Shown: positions 10,040-23,539 of the stretch, piece after piece
How the letters are laid out: each line of letters starts with the position of its first letter
How positions within the stretch are numbered: position 1 is the stretch's first letter
NCBI GenBank assembly: GCA_033220425.1
Contig: CM065646.1
Location: forward strand, 1,061,501-1,125,500
Source of the DNA: Lepraria neglecta
Taxonomy: Eukaryota > Ascomycota > Lecanoromycetes > Lecanorales > Stereocaulaceae
DNA: 64,000 bases
Reading direction: 5' to 3'
Program-made: the position numbers and the translations under genes
The notes under the pieces: model-generated
Database searches by the model: none
Told to the model about the DNA's origin: nothing
What the model saw: the letters and a program-made list of their open reading frames with translations, nothing else

Positions 10040-12454
10040 AGTACAAAGCAAAGTAATTAACATAGCAGCTTTATAGATAATTAAGAGGTCGATATTATAG
10101 AAGAATAAATAAGTAAATTTAATAGTAATCTTATTTATAGAGAAAGTCTAGAATATCTTACTATATCTCTTCTAAGGAGTTAACCCCTCTACCTTTCGCC
10201 CTCTTCGGATTCGAATCTATATTTAATACTATCTCGCGCCTACTATACTATCTAGTAGGTATCGTACTATAATATAGAGATTCCTCCTAAGGATAGGCCA
10301 AATAGAGTCTCTTATCCTTAATCCTTCCTATTATCTATCCCCTCTACGTACTCCTTTAACTCTCTATCCTACTATATAAATCTCTTTATAAGCGTCTCTC
10401 CTATAAGTACCCTAACCGCCTAACCTAATAGTCTACTAAATATCTCGTAGATATTATAAACTATCTCCCCTTCCTTATTACGGAAAATCTTATAGACTCG
10501 TTCTAATCTTAGCGCCGAGTTAGGATACTCTTTCCCTAGCTAAACGACTCTAAAGCCTTTCCGTCTATTATCTTCGTTTAGATTATTAAGTAAAGTTATA
10601 AGTAGCTTTATCTTGGCGATTATATTCTTACCTTTATCGCGTATATCTATATATTCGGTAAAGATAATACTAGGGCGGAGTCTATCGCTATCGAAAGTAG
10701 ATATAGAGAGCTTAAGGGTGGCGCGGGGTATAAAATTATTCTATCGCGGCTATAAGGAGGTATCTAAGAGAGTAGATAGAACGAGATCGAGAGAGGCGTT
10801 AATAGTATTCGTTACGCGGACTATAAATACCGGACTTCTTTGAGATCTCTAGTATAGATTTAGTAAGGGAGAGATTCTACTAGCTTTTACGATATTATAT
10901 AACTATTTCGGCGGCGGAGATACTATAGCGAGGATATATTTGGCGTATATATAAATATATTCGCTTAAGAGAAGAGTAAGGGCTCTAGGAATTAATAACG
11001 TATAGAAAATCGAGGAGGCTCTAACGTCGTTATAAGTAAATACTTTCTTATTTAGGGTTAGGGCTGCGAGGAAATAAGCTAACTTCGTAAGATATCTAAT
11101 ATATCTTCTAGACTCTAAATTTAGAGAGTATACTTTAGATCTTAGGATGAATCTTACTCGACCTAAAGCTTAGTTATAAAGCTTCGCCTATAACTTCTAA
11201 ATTACTCTAGAGTCTTTAATTAGATTATTTCTTACTTGCGTCGAGTATAAGATATCTTATATATAATATAGTCTATATAGTTATCTTATACTTAACTCGA
11301 ATATATAAAGCTATAGCTTACCTTCTAATACTAGCGAACTCTAATAATCTTTAGCAAGAGATTAAAAATAATAGCGTAGAATATATCTAAATCCTTTGGC
11401 TCGAGTAGAGTTATTATATTCTATTCCTCTACCTTTATAATATCTTCGAAATAACTACCTATATTCTTTTAGTCTTTACTATTAACTACTATAGCTTAAA
11501 GTAAGTAATTAACGGATTTTACTATCGGATATAGTTAGAATCGAGACTAGGTAAATATATAAACTGAATTATATTTCCGTCTCTCTTCTCTATATAATAT
11601 AGCTTTCTATCTATTTCTAGTTAATTATTTCTTATTAGATTATAGACTATATTACTATTGTATTAAGAATACCCTACGACTTTCTATAAGGATAGCGAGT
11701 ATACGGTCCCAAAGCTTAGTAATAGAGAAGAGGATATAGGAAAGCCAGCCGAATCTCAGATAGAATATCGGCCGTAGCGTATTTACTCTTAACTCTTATA
11801 TAAATTTATTAAAAGTACGCCCCTCGCGCTCAAAAAAGTTAGTATTCTTAATATAGATCCAAACGTCAATTAGATAATAGAGCTAAAATTACCTTTGATA
11901 AATTTTTAGACCGACTTAGGTTAACCTTCTAGGGTGTTTATCTCTAGATAATATAGTTTTTTAATTATCTCGACTAGCTCTTATCTATTATTAACGCGCC
12001 TTCTACTAACGCTACGATAAGAGATTATTATCTACTACTAGGTATATTATTTACGAGATAGTACTACGTACTTATAGGCGACGGCGGGCCTCTAATACCT
12101 CTAATAGTATATATATCGTAGTTCTCTAAAGCTACTAGATTATCTATACTCCTTCTTAGAGTATACGTTAGCTTTATTCTAGAGGTCTCTATTCCCGCGA
12201 TAGCACCGAAAGATTATCTAATATAAATTTATTTGTAACTAACGAAAGATAACGATATATAGAAAAGGCGAAGTTTATTTCTACTAAAGGCTAGATACTT
12301 AAATTAAAGAACGGTAATAACGGAGAAGGTTTTAGTATTTATACCGAAATATTCTTTTTCCTTATTACCTAAGAGTAAGTTAATTATCCTAGATATTCTT
12401 TTATATATTATATATTACGCTAAGCTAGCTAGATATAGACTTAGACTAGGAAAA
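10040..12454. other. RIP-degraded sequence of unknown origin
   Basis: This 2.4 kb is heavily mutated and matches none of the repeats identified elsewhere in the window. On the minus strand, about 11,200 to 10,100 keeps a protein-like frame with few interruptions, unlike random AT-rich DNA, so it was once coding. I cannot name it. It may be an open reading frame of a mobile element. Confidence 0.45.
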
Positions 12455-14212
12455 TATAATAGAAACCTATAGCAATATAAAATAAATTATAGTAGTAGGG
12501 TTTATACCAAGACTAATTCTTAAGGAGTCTATAAGAGGGGGAGCGCGAAAACCCTCTACTAAACAATCGGCGTACGAGACTCGTAGCGCTAACGTATACT
12601 AAGCGTATAGTAATCGCGAGCTAACTAAAACTTTACCAAGCCTTCTATTATAATTACCTCCTCCCTCTAAGGGCTCGTCCTCAGGCCCTTTTCCCTTAAG
12701 TATAGTATATATACTAATAATAGGCGTTTCTAAAGTAGTATATATAATTTCGTTATATAGGAAGATTCGATAAAAACCTTTAAACCCCGATAGAGAAATA
12801 AAGAAAAGAGTCTTCTACTACTTATAAGGCTCGTAGCCTTACTACCCTTATTTCGCGTGATTAAAAAAGGGTGAATTATAGCGATATATACTATAGTTAG
12901 GCCAATAGTTAGGTATTTAGCTAAGTATATTATACGCTTTCTATATACCTTAGCTTTATTTAAAAGCTAAGTTACTTTTATTAAGATTATATAATATTTA
13001 GTATTTCTTAGCGCTAGTATTTTATTTTCGTAGTATCTATAGAAATTTTATTTATTAATAATCTATTAATATACTACGTACCTAGTACGCTTTAGTATTT
13101 CTTCGCCGGTATCTCTACTTTAAGCTCCTAATTTATAGCTTATCTTCTTCTTTACTATACCTCTAAAATACTAGCCTCCGGCTACTCCCTAAGGTCCTAC
13201 TATAGATAGTAGAATTTACGCTTTAGGTACGTTACTAATACGTTTATAGGACTTAAATAATACTATTACTACGCGCTTCGGTAGCGAAAAGAAGTTAACT
13301 ACCCTCTTCTATATCTATTACCTTTACCTACTTAGAGAGGAAGGGCTAGACCGTAAGTATTCGCGGTACTATCGTAGGATCCTAGCTAATATCACGCTTC
13401 TAGTTTACTAAGGTACTATCTTCTATAGTCCTACTAAGAAGAAGGTAATATATAAGAAGTATAAGTACTATACCCGGAAAAAGTACTTATACGTACTAAT
13501 AAGTGTCCCCTCTCTCTTTATAGCTCTATTATATAATTACCCCTAATAAAACGCGTTCTAGGTCCCCTATAAGTACTACTACCTTACTAATAAGATATTC
13601 CGCCTCTATACTACCTTTAATATAGCTCCTACTAGGGAGGATACTATAGAGGGCTAGGCGCTAGTACGCTATATACGGCGTTTAAATGCTGCGTTTACGT
13701 GAAGTATATATATCGTAGGTCGTATAGATCTCCCTAAGAAGCCCTCCCCTGACCAAATCTAGGAGGCGATCTACTACTAACTCTTTTAGTTAAATAAGAC
13801 TATAGCTAGTTACTATAATATCGAGTATACTAAGATTAGTTTCTCTATATTTATATTATATTTCTATCGCGCTTTATTACTAATTCGCGAGTCCTCTAGT
13901 ATAGTCTTCCTCCTTTAGATAGATTAGAGTTAGAGGATATCTCCTCCTCCTCTAGAGAGTTATCCTTAGAGGAGTTCTCTAGAATAGAGGAGTTCTCTAG
14001 GATAGAGGAGTTCTCTAGAATAGAGGAGTAGAGTTATAGTTAATTTATATTTTGTCTATATAGCGCTTATATATAATATTAGTAGCGCCTTTAGATAGTT
14101 AGGTTATTATATATACTAGCGTTTTACTAGCGAGTAGAGTAGTTTTTATATATACCTATATAGCGAAGAGGTTACTTCTTACTACCTCTTATTTAGTCTT
14201 TTATTAGACCTA
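12455..14212 (-). mobile_element. Gypsy-4 fragment (3' LTR plus adjacent internal part), fossil
   Basis: An LTR at 12,455-12,662, followed by a polypurine tract on the minus strand and about 1.55 kb of internal sequence, is a direct repeat of 26,573-28,272. It is much more strongly RIP-mutated than that copy, so it is older or was hit more often. The rest of the element is missing: the sequence jumps to an end of element X at 14,213. It is broken throughout. Confidence 0.8.
13969..14030 (+). repeat. 18-bp tandem repeat, three copies
   Basis: The unit GAGGAGTTCTCTAGAATA occurs three times, with one base varying. The corresponding place in the other Gypsy-4 copy (about 28,060-28,095) has a single unit, so the array grew in this copy. 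Confidence 0.75.
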
Positions 14213-14380
14213 CAAGTTAGTACCCGTAATCTTCACAGAAGATTACTGTAAAACCGGCTATATCTCGCTTATTTTATACTCGATTTAGAAAATTTAAGCG
14301 GCGTTAGAAAGCCCGCTATTTATAGTATATTATATATATATAAAGTTAAGCTCTAACTCTAATACTTCTAAAGTTATTAA
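14213..14380 (+). repeat. Element X, fragment (hairpin end only)
   Basis: It begins TACAAGTTAGTACCCG, followed by the GTAATCTTC/GAAGATTAC hairpin and the AT-rich subterminal part seen in the other X copies. It then diverges before the internal tandem repeats. Confidence 0.75.
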
Positions 14381-14407
14381 AATAGTAAGATTTTAATACT
14401 AAGGAGC

Positions 14408-14579
14408 TATAATACCAACTATTATATTAAGAGGGTCTATCTTGTTAGTAAAGTTGTTCCGATATCTCCTAGTACGCGGAGTACCGGAGTAGGTCGGGAT
14501 AATATTCGACCGACTTAGTAGACATTAGGAGCTAGGCTCTTAGTAGTACGCTAGCTGCCTAATAGTAGCTATATATTAC
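14408..14579 (+). repeat. Gypsy-2 copy 1, 5' LTR, left part
   Basis: It starts TATAATACCAACTATT and matches 33,663-33,835. It ends in the 5-bp ATTAC (14,575-14,579) that is duplicated on the other side of Gypsy-1. The LTR resumes at 23,540. Confidence 0.9.
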
Positions 14580-15075
14580 TATTACGAACACGTTGCGTAC
14601 TATATATCGTATATAGATTGATTCTCAATAGGGATAGAGGTGTAACCACACAAGAGGGTGAAGCAGGCTTCAAGTGATACTAAGCGGGTCTGGTATATGA
14701 TCAGATGATATATATTTAGTGTCTAGCCTAAGAGATCTATCGTATATAGTAAATAATTGAATAGCAAGTATAAAGCAAGTTGAGCACGATGCTCCAAGTG
14801 GTAAGTAGTGCTCCGCATATATAAACATACGAAATCCATGCCAAGCGTTCCTGATCGCATTGATTGCACTGCGCTTATTGCGCTTATTGCGCTCATTATC
14901 CATGATCGCTTTGATTGTACTAATCGCACTGCGCTTATTACGCTCCCTGCGCTCATCGCTTAACATGCCAAGCTTTCAGGGTCCTGTCCGATCTAGATAC
15001 TAATTCGCTGACTCGGACCATAACGGGCGCTACGCTCCTTGAGCGTATCCCTGATCATGTTTCCTGATCGTAATA
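14580..15075 (-). repeat. Gypsy-1 left (3') LTR
   Basis: It is 496 bp, equal in length to the right LTR, and contains the shared blocks CACGTTGCGTACTA, GCTTTCAGGGTCCTGTCC and GACTCGGACC. It keeps somewhat more CA/TG than its surroundings. Confidence 0.9.
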
Positions 15076-15128
15076 TTAGCTCTCTCTCCCAGATTTCTCG
15101 TCCTGAGAAACTATCCATCCTCTATACC

Positions 15129-15440
15129 ATCCCGACGTACTAAACGTTCAGATAAACCGACCGTTCGCCGAACGGTACTGGCCAGTAAGCTAACCGAAGT
15201 CGTAATACGGCCGTATTCCCGATATATTGCCAGCGGCAAATAGTACTTGATAGGTACAGGATCCGACAGGTATTCTAACTATATAGGCAGCGGTAGGAAA
15301 TATAACCTTATAGTATTACCCTTTAAGATACGTCGTATTAAGATAGAACGAAAGGAAGTATAGTTATAGTTAAAAACTACGCGCGAAGAGTTGGCTCGTT
15401 CTATAGAAGAGTCTATATATCTTTAGACTACGCTGATACG
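15129..15440 (+). mobile_element. Gypsy-1 accessory Cys-rich region, antisense to pol (fossil)
   Basis: Just inside the 3' LTR, a plus-strand stretch matches, in order and spacing, the accessory frame at 45,474-45,172 of another Gypsy-1-like copy. It is broken. It lies opposite to the pol genes of its own element, which places this gene type as an antisense cargo next to the 3' LTR. Confidence 0.65.
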
Positions 15441-15448
15441 CCTTTAGA

Positions 15449-16678
15449 TCTTTCTTCTAATAATAGATTATCGCGACATTCGGAGCAATTCCGCACTTAT
15501 AGCCAATTAGAATGGCCCTATACTTCCCCCCCTGATAGTACGCTTTTCGGCCTAGCGCCTTCAACCACCAAAACTTGAATTCGCATCGCAACTTCTTCGC
15601 ACTACTTCCCCGCGCTATATACGTCATATGATATCGAGATAATTTCACAAGTTTTGGAGTCAATCATTAGCTTGCTTGCGCATCAAGAATTTTTAGAATC
15701 GGCCCATTTGCGCAATAGTTATGAGCAAAAGAAGCGTTTTCGCCATGTTTTGCATGCACCGCGAGCTCGGTGGCAAATGCCAAGCATTGAGCTGAATGCG
15801 CACCGTAATTTCTTTGCAGTACTTCCCCGCGCCACATACGTCATATGATATCGAGATGATTTCATGAGTTTTGGAACCAAGCATGCGCTTTCCAACACCG
15901 TCAAAATTTTCAAAATCGGTCCATTTACGCAAAAGTTATGAGCAAAAGAAGCGTTTTCGCCATGTTTTTCTGGCGGTGCCAGATGCCAAGCACTGAGCTT
16001 GGCGCCCGAGGACCCCCAGAACATCAAAAGTTGAATGCGCACTGCAACTTCTTCGCAGTAATGCCCCGCGCCACATACGTCATATGATATCGAGATGATT
16101 TCATAAGTTCTGGAACCAAGCATACGCTTTCCAACACCGTCAAAATTTTCAAAATCAGTCCATTTACGCAAAAGTCATGAGTAAAAGAAGCGTTTTCGCC
16201 ATGTTTTTCTGGCGGTGCCAGATGCCAAGCATTAAGCTTGGCGCCCCCGGACCCTGGAACATCAAAAGTTGAATGCGCACTGCAACTTCTTCGCAGCAAT
16301 GCCCCGCGCCACATACGTCGTATGATATCATCATAATTTCATGAGTTTTGGAACCAAGCATGCGCTTTCCAACGCCGTTCGAATTTTGAAATTTGGCTAA
16401 GGTTTGGCTAAGAGAAGCTCAAGAAACATATTTTTGCCTGCGGAGTTCCCCGAAGCTACCCCCGCAATCACCCCCGAAGTGCCTCCGGAGCACTCAAATA
16501 TTTAACCCTTAATAGCTTTTAATATATTAGGGTTAGGGCTTAACTTTATATATATAAAATATACTATAAATAGAGGCCTTTCTAAGTCCGCTTAAATCTT
16601 CTAAATAGAGTATAAAATAAACGAGATATAGTCATTTTTACAGTAATCTTCTGTGAAGATTACGGGCACTCACTTGTA
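15449..16678 (-). mobile_element. Element X, copy X-1 (Helitron-like, non-autonomous)
   Basis: This 1,230-bp copy lies in inverse orientation to X-2 within Gypsy-1. One end is TCTTTCTTCTAATAATAG and the other is a 9-bp perfect hairpin (16,643-16,663; GTAATCTTC arms, 3-nt loop) followed by GGGCACTCACTTGTA. There are no matching terminal inverted repeats. The flanks fit insertion between A and T. The centre carries four tandem units of about 240 bp that keep many CA/TG, so this copy has been RIP-mutated much less than the Gypsy-1 around it. Short open frames in it are by-products of the tandem repeat. No protein for transposition is encoded. Confidence 0.7.
15611..16340. repeat. Tandem repeat of about 240 bp inside X-1
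   Basis: The anchor CGCGCCACATACGTCATATG recurs at about 15,611, 15,828, 16,067 and 16,307 (spacing 217, 239, 240). Each unit also holds CATGTTTTTCTGGCGGTGCC and CAAAATTTTCAAAATC or close variants. Confidence 0.85.
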
Positions 16679-17776
16679 TAGTATAAATATCTTGAAAATA
16701 AAAATTAGAAGATTATAGACCAAGAGATATAGAATATTAAGGAGTTAGAAGAAGACTAGCGGTCTATCCTAAGTGTTCCTGATAATTAGATATTTAACGT
16801 CTTGTCCGAATAGTTTAGCTTCCTAGATAGAACCAATTAGTCCTCCTTCTAAGACGCTCCCGGAGTTCTCGCAGAAGTTCCTAGTAGTTTATAAGATTCC
16901 TAAGTAGTTCCTAGGTACTTTTAGTATCGTTGTACTCTTTCTATTTAACTAGATATTTCTAATTAACCTAATTTAGAATCCTCTTAACCTCGAACTCCGT
17001 TTCTTCTTTAATATTATAATAAAATATTTCCTATAAGAGTATATTAGAGTCTACTAGCTCTAAGAGTAAGACGTAGAATACCGGATATACCTCGGCGTTA
17101 GGTAGAAGCTCGAGTTTATAGTTAATAGGTCCCTTTACCTATTTAATTAAGAATAGTCTAACCTTAATATAATCTAGTTTCTTACTTAGTCTCGTCGTTC
17201 TTATATTTTTTATTAGGAGGTATACTTTATCCCTCTCTTTTAGCTAAGGAATATTCTTTCTTTTCTTATTAATCTATTTCTTTAACTTATCGTTTAAGCT
17301 TTTAATAGACTTTTATATATCCTTATATAAATTCTTTAGCTCTTCTACTTTAACTAAGGCTTTTTCTATATTAGGTCCCTCCCTAGGTTATAGAAACGTA
17401 TTTATATTCTTTCTATAATTAGTAAAGAATAGTATTAGCTTTATTATATCCGATATCTTATTATTATATACTAGTTATACTATTAGAAGTAGCGATACCT
17501 AGTTATCCTATTTCTAGTTAATATAGTATCTAAGATATACTTCTATTATTTAATTCGCACGTTCCGTTTATCTATCTATCTATAGATAGTATACTATTAA
17601 TATTCTTAGTTTTATTCCGATTACCCTAATAAGTATCTTCTAGTAATTCGATATAAAGAGCTTATCTCTATCTAATATAATCGATTTTGGTATACTATAG
17701 TCTCTAATTAGCCTATCTAATAGTATAAACGCTAGCTAATCTGCTTTATAGGTTTCTTTAAAAGGTACTATAATAG

Positions 17777-18766
17777 TACAAGTGAGTGCCCGTAATCTTC
17801 ACAGAAGATTACCGTAAAACGGATATATCTCGCTTATTTTATACTCTATTTAGAAAATTTAAGCGAAATTAGAAAGTACTCTATCTATAGTATATTTTAT
17901 ATATATAAACTTAAGCCCTACCCCTAATTGATTAAAAGTTATTAAGGATTTAGTATATTAGTACTTCGGGGGCGGCTGCGGGGGTGGCTGCGGGGGTAGC
18001 TTTAGGTTACTCCGGAGGCAAAAACATGTGTTTTGAGCTTTCCTTAGCCAAACCTTAGCTAAATTTTGAAATTCGAACGGTGTTGGAAAGCGCATGCTTG
18101 GTTCCAAAACTTATGAAATTATCTCGATATTATACGACGTATATGGCGCAGGGTATCGCTGCGAAGAAGTTACGGTGCGTATTCAACTTTTGATGTTCTA
18201 GGTCCGGGGGCGCCAAGCTCAATGCTTGGCATCTAGCACCGCCAGAAAAACATGGCGAAAACGCTTCTTTTGCTCATAACTTTTGCGTAAATGGACCGAT
18301 TTTGAAAATTTTGACGGTATTGGAAAGCGCATGCTTGGTTCCAAAACTTATGAAATCATCTCGATATCATATGACGTATATGGCGCGGGGAAGTACTGCA
18401 AAGAAGTTACGGGGCGTATTCAGCTCAATGCTTGGCATTTGCTACTGAGCTCGCGCTGGATGTAAAACATAGTGAAAACGCTTCTTTTGCTCATAACTAT
18501 TGCGCAAATGGGCCGATTCTAAAAATTCTTGATGCGCAAGCAAGCTAATGATTGACTCCAAAACTTATGAAATCATCTTGATATCATATGATGTATATGG
18601 CGCGGGGAAGTAGTGCGAAGAAGTTGCGGTGCGAATTCAAGTTTTGGTAGTTGAAGGCGCTAGGCCGAAAAGCGTACTATCAGGGGGGAGAAGTATAGGG
18701 CCGATCTCATTGGCTATAAGTGCGGAATACCCTCCGAAAGTCGCGATAATCTATTATTATAAGAAG
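17777..18766 (+). mobile_element. Element X, copy X-2, inside the Gypsy-1 integrase
   Basis: About 990 bp. It starts TACAAGTGAGTGCCCG, with the hairpin at 17,792-17,812, and ends at AATCTATTATTA. The integrase frame of Gypsy-1 (minus strand) reads up to one side and resumes on the other, which proves insertion. Three internal units of the tandem repeat are present. It is in opposite orientation to X-1. Confidence 0.75.
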
Positions 18767-21700
18767 ATACTTCGTTAGTTTATCTATAATAACTATAATT
18801 GAATTAAAGGTATCCTATATAGCTAGATCCTTTAATAGTAGTAGCTTAACTATAAAGTCTATTATAATATTATCCTATAGTAACTCTAGTATAGAAGTAA
18901 ACTATATTTGTCCGTACTTAGCGTATTATACCGCCTTATTCTACTAGTACTTAATATATTCTTTAATATATTATTTAACGAGCGCTCGAAGCTTCGGCGC
19001 TATATATCCTCGTCCTAGGAGTTCTATTATCTTAGATACTCTAGGGTAACCTTATAAGGGGTCGTCGTAGTAATCCCTAATTACTTCCTTAATATATATA
19101 TTAGGCAAGTAGGTCTTATTCTAGTATTTAAGTAATACTAAATTCTACTAATCCTTCCGTAGATTTATTACGAATATATCGTTATTATAGGCCTTTACGA
19201 TTCTATTAGTCGTATTAGGTCCTAATATACGAAGGGTCGCTACTAATACCTAGTATAGTACTAGCGATCCGTCCGCTTCTTTCTTTAGGATTAGTTATTC
19301 CGTAATATTCTTTTCTTCTATATAGTCTAATCGCCTACTAAGGGTATCTACTCGACTATTATCCTTTCCTAGGGTATAGGTTATCTTGAACTTATATTAA
19401 CCTAATAGTTCTAACTATTAAACCTATCTTCTATTTAACTCCTTTATTATTATAAAATTAAGGAGATTCTTATAATCTATAAAGATAGTTAGATCCGAGT
19501 AGCTTTCCGCGTATACTCGCTAGTTCTATAATATATATACTACGGTAAGTAACTCCATATCGTGTATATTATAGTTCTATTCTACTACTAATATCTTCCT
19601 TAAATAATAGATAACTAGATACTATTTTTAGTCCTTTATTTAATATAGGTATACTCCGATTATAAGATCTAAGGTATCTATTTCGATATAGGCCGGTGCG
19701 TTAGCCTAAAAGGTATAGAGTACTAGTAGATCTATATATACTTTCTTTAGTGTATCGAATAATTTCTATTAGTCTTTCCCCTATATAAATCTAATATCCT
19801 TCTTTATAATATCTATTAGAGGTAGTACTTTCTTTAAGTAGCCCTTAATAAACTTCCTATTAAAGTTAGCGAATCCTAAGAAACTTTATACTACTTTAAT
19901 ATCCTATAGTATAGGCTATTTAGCGATAGCCTTGATCTTTTCTAGGCTTATACTAATACCTTTTGTACTAACTATAAATCCTAGAAATTCCACTAATTCT
20001 CTATAGAATTCGCACTTTTCTAGTTTAAGAAGAAGTTTCGCTTATAATAGGTATCCGAGGATATCCTATATATACTCTATATATTCTTTCTTATTCTTAG
20101 AATAAATTAGTATATTATCGAGGTACGCTATTACTATTCGATCTAAGTGTACTTGTATAACGTTATTAATAAGTACTTAGTAGATTACTAGTGCGTTGGT
20201 AAGTCTAAACGGTATTACTAGATACTTATAGTGGCTATATCTTGTTTAGAAGGTAGTTTTCTATTCCTCGCCTTCTTTTATTCAAATTAGATTATATACG
20301 CCTCTAAGATCTAGTTTAGTAAATATCTTTGCTTTCCTAAGCCGATCCTATAGCTCTTCTATATTTAGTAATAGATATCTATTCTTGATAGTAATATCGT
20401 TTAACTTCCGATAGTCGACGTATAGTCTTAAGCTTCTATCCTTCTTTAGTATAAAGAGGATAGGATAACCTACTAGTAATTTGGATTCCTAAATAAACCC
20501 TTTCTTTAGGTTCTTATTAATATACCCGCGAAGTACCTTAAGTTCCTTTTCTAATAATATGTAAATAGGTCTAAATATCGGCTATTTACTAGGTTTAAGT
20601 TCGATCTTATAATCCTATAGCTAGTACCTAGGTAATACTTCTATATTCGTCTCTTTCTCGAATAAGTATACCTATTTACTATATTCCTAAGAGATAGAGA
20701 GTATATCGGTTCCTCCTATAACTCTTACTTTACTATTCTACTAACCTTTACTAGTAACTATAGAGTCGGACTACCTTTTAGTACCGTCCTTATACGAAGC
20801 TAAGGTAATATATACCTTGACCGGTCTTCGGTTCGACTTCTTATCTACTATTAAACGCTACTAATACGTAGGTATAATCCTGGTAATATTGCCGGATTAA
20901 TCTATCTTGAGTACTCCTTGAGCCTAATCGATTATTAGGTTATACTTCTTTAACTAAGGTATTCCTAAAATTATATAATAAGTAGCTATCCTAACGATAT
21001 TAAAGGTAATCTCCTTATAGTAGCGCTGAATTATAATAGGTAACGAAAGTATCTCTTCGTCTACCTTTCCTATTAATAGTATTAACCCGTTAGCTATCTA
21101 AAGGTTATACTACTATAACTTCTTTCGAGTTAGTAATCTAGTCGATTATACTAAGTCTCGCGAGATAAAGTTTCTAGTAGCTCTAGAGTCTATTATCGCA
21201 ACGGTCCGCTATCTATTAATAATTACCGGTATCTTTATATATATATCGTATTGCGCGGAATATAGATATTATTTAGGGGTTAATATATTAATCTCCTTAT
21301 AGCTACCCCTGCTATAAAGGATTACTCTTTTCCCGCTTGTAGGAGTAGGAACCCTACCTTTAACTTCGACTATATATACTTCTCGTAGTTATCGTATAGG
21401 TAGGCGTACTATTCTTTTAGATAGTACTCTTTAGCGCTTAGGTTATAGTTTAATTCTCTAATAACTCTCTTTAACTATTCTTTGTCGCGTCCTAGGAAGT
21501 ATTAGTAAATTCTTTTCGTCGCGAAGTGCTATAGATATCCATTTTCCTGGCATTCGTAGTAATAGTTATACCCGCAAGGTAGTGTTCTTACTAGTCCTTT
21601 GGCTATATTCCTCGGCGTACTATACTATACGTAGTGAAGCGATATATACTCTTCCTATAGTATACTCTTGTGACCTTAGTAATTCCGATCTATCCGATAG

Positions 21701-23043
21701 TCTAGCTATACGTATTCCTTAGAGCTTTCTTCTTCTTCTTCCTTAGACGTAGTAGTTTCAGGTATTATTCTCCTTGGTAGTCTTACTTCTTCCTACTTAG
21801 CTTCTAACGTGCTAAGGGCTTCTTCCTACTCTAGATCTATTTCGTTTTCTTCCTAATCCTACTTAGACTTTTCTTCTTAAGCCTTACTACTATCTTTAGT
21901 ATTTAGGTCGTCCTTATATTATTCCCTAATACGCGCGTTGAATTTCCTTATGAAATCGTTATTATCGTTTTCGGATTCTTCGTCGAGTTCTTCTTACGTT
22001 ATCCTATTATACTAGGAACTAACGTCTTCTTCGACTTTATCCTATACTAGTAGAATCTCTTTAGGCGTGTCGTCTATATCGTCCTAGGTATATACCTTTT
22101 CTAGTACATTTAGCTACTATCGATATACTATATTTTTCGACTTGTAGTCTCTAGTAAAGTGGCCCGGTTTGCTATAGCTATAATACTTTAGTGTTTTCTT
22201 GCCCCCTTGCTACTTCTTGCCCCTTGTAGGCCCCCTAAAGGCTTGCTTTCCTTTCTTCTCTGTGAAGTCTAGTTCTATAGGCGTATATCCGTAAGGGTCA
22301 CGCTCCTTGTGTCCTAGGCGGTAGCTCTTCGATTTAGCGAAAAAGCTCGAGCGTTCTATTCCGCCGACTCCTTCGTCGTACCTCTTCTCTATAGTCCTTT
22401 CAAATAGCTTATTATTAATTTCGATTACCTCTTCGATTAGCTTATCTAGGGTATTAATAATAATATCTAATCTTATAAGTTTATCTTTGATATTATCCTT
22501 AAGACCTCTCCGATATATAGTTATTAATATATTATCGTCCTAGTTAGTCTTTGCTATATATTGCTAAAATTGAGTCGAGTATTCTAATATAGATTTCTTC
22601 TAGATTATATACTAGATAGTTTATATCGCTATATTGACTTCGTTCGACGGACCGAATATATAGCGGATTTCGAGTCTAAATATAGCTATACTCTCTATCT
22701 ATTATTTAATTTCGCCGTCTTCGTCGTTATCTTCTATATACTTCTTTAGGAACGGATCAATCTACTTTTGGGCTCTTCTATATAAGTAAGTAATAGTAGA
22801 GGTAGGATATCGTTATATAGGTATAAAGTCTCCTTAGAACTTTAAGTAAAGTAATATCTAGGATAGCTATCCCTCGAGCTTATCCCTCTCTCTATAGTAT
22901 AAGTCGAGCTAGGCTATCTTGATATATCTACTGAGTCCTTCGTTAATAGTTAGGCGTCGTTATCTACTTCCTCCTCCTGAGGAGCTTAGGGTAGGTACCC
23001 TAGGGTCTCTTAGTATAGCACTCATCCTTAAGGGTGCTCAAAG

Positions 23044-23539
23044 TGTTACAAACACGTTGCGTACTATATATCGTATATAGATTGATTCTCAATAGGGATA
23101 GAGGTACAACTATATAAGAGGGTAAAGTAGGCTTTAAGTAATACTAAGCGGGTCTAGTATATAATTAGATAATATATATTTAGTACCTAGCCTAAGAGAT
23201 CTATTATATATAGTAAATAATTGAATAGTAAGTATAAAGCAAGTTAAGCACGATACTCCAAGTAGTAAGTAGTGCTCCGTATATATAGATATACGAAATC
23301 CATGCTAAGCGTTCCTGATCGCATTGATCGCACTGCGCTCATTGCGCTCATTGCGCTCATTATCTATGATCGCTTTGATCGTACTAATCGCACTGCGCTT
23401 ATTGCGCTCCCTACGCTTATCGCTTAACATACTAAGCTTTCAGGGTCCTGTCCGATCCGGAAACTAATTCGCCGACTCGGACCATGACGGGCGCTACGCT
23501 CCTTGAGCGCATCCCTAATTATATTTTCTAATCGTAATA
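23044..23539 (-). repeat. Gypsy-1 right (5') LTR
   Basis: It starts TGTTACAAACACGTTGCG and ends at GTAATA before the ATTAC duplication. It is 496 bp and very similar to the left LTR. Confidence 0.9.

Larger units (their letters stand above)
14580..23539 (-). mobile_element. Gypsy-1, full-length Ty3/Gypsy element, fossil
   Basis: Two 496-bp LTRs (14,580-15,075 and 23,044-23,539) are flanked by a perfect ATTAC target-site duplication. Pol lies on the minus strand, so the 5' LTR is on the right. Going leftward one sees a Gag zinc knuckle (about 22,130-22,230), a protease with a DSGA-like site (about 21,170), a reverse transcriptase (about 19,700-20,900; a YVDYRKLN-type motif is readable near 20,400), and an integrase (about 17,100-19,000). 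Two copies of element X interrupt it, one inside the integrase and one closer to the 3' LTR. Next to the 3' LTR an accessory Cys-rich frame runs on the plus strand, against pol. It carries many breaks and is heavily RIP-mutated. Confidence 0.9.

Noticed and set aside
15693-16361. Several overlapping minus-strand frames with repeated peptide MRKWTDFENFDGVGKRMLG
   Set aside because: They are shadows of the 240-bp tandem repeat in element X, conserved at the DNA level and in several frames, with no codon-type signal.
15449-18766. One 3.3-kb DNA transposon with 1-kb terminal inverted repeats
   Set aside because: The two inverted arms are separate insertions of element X: the DNA between them is the Gypsy-1 integrase, and each arm has its own junctions.
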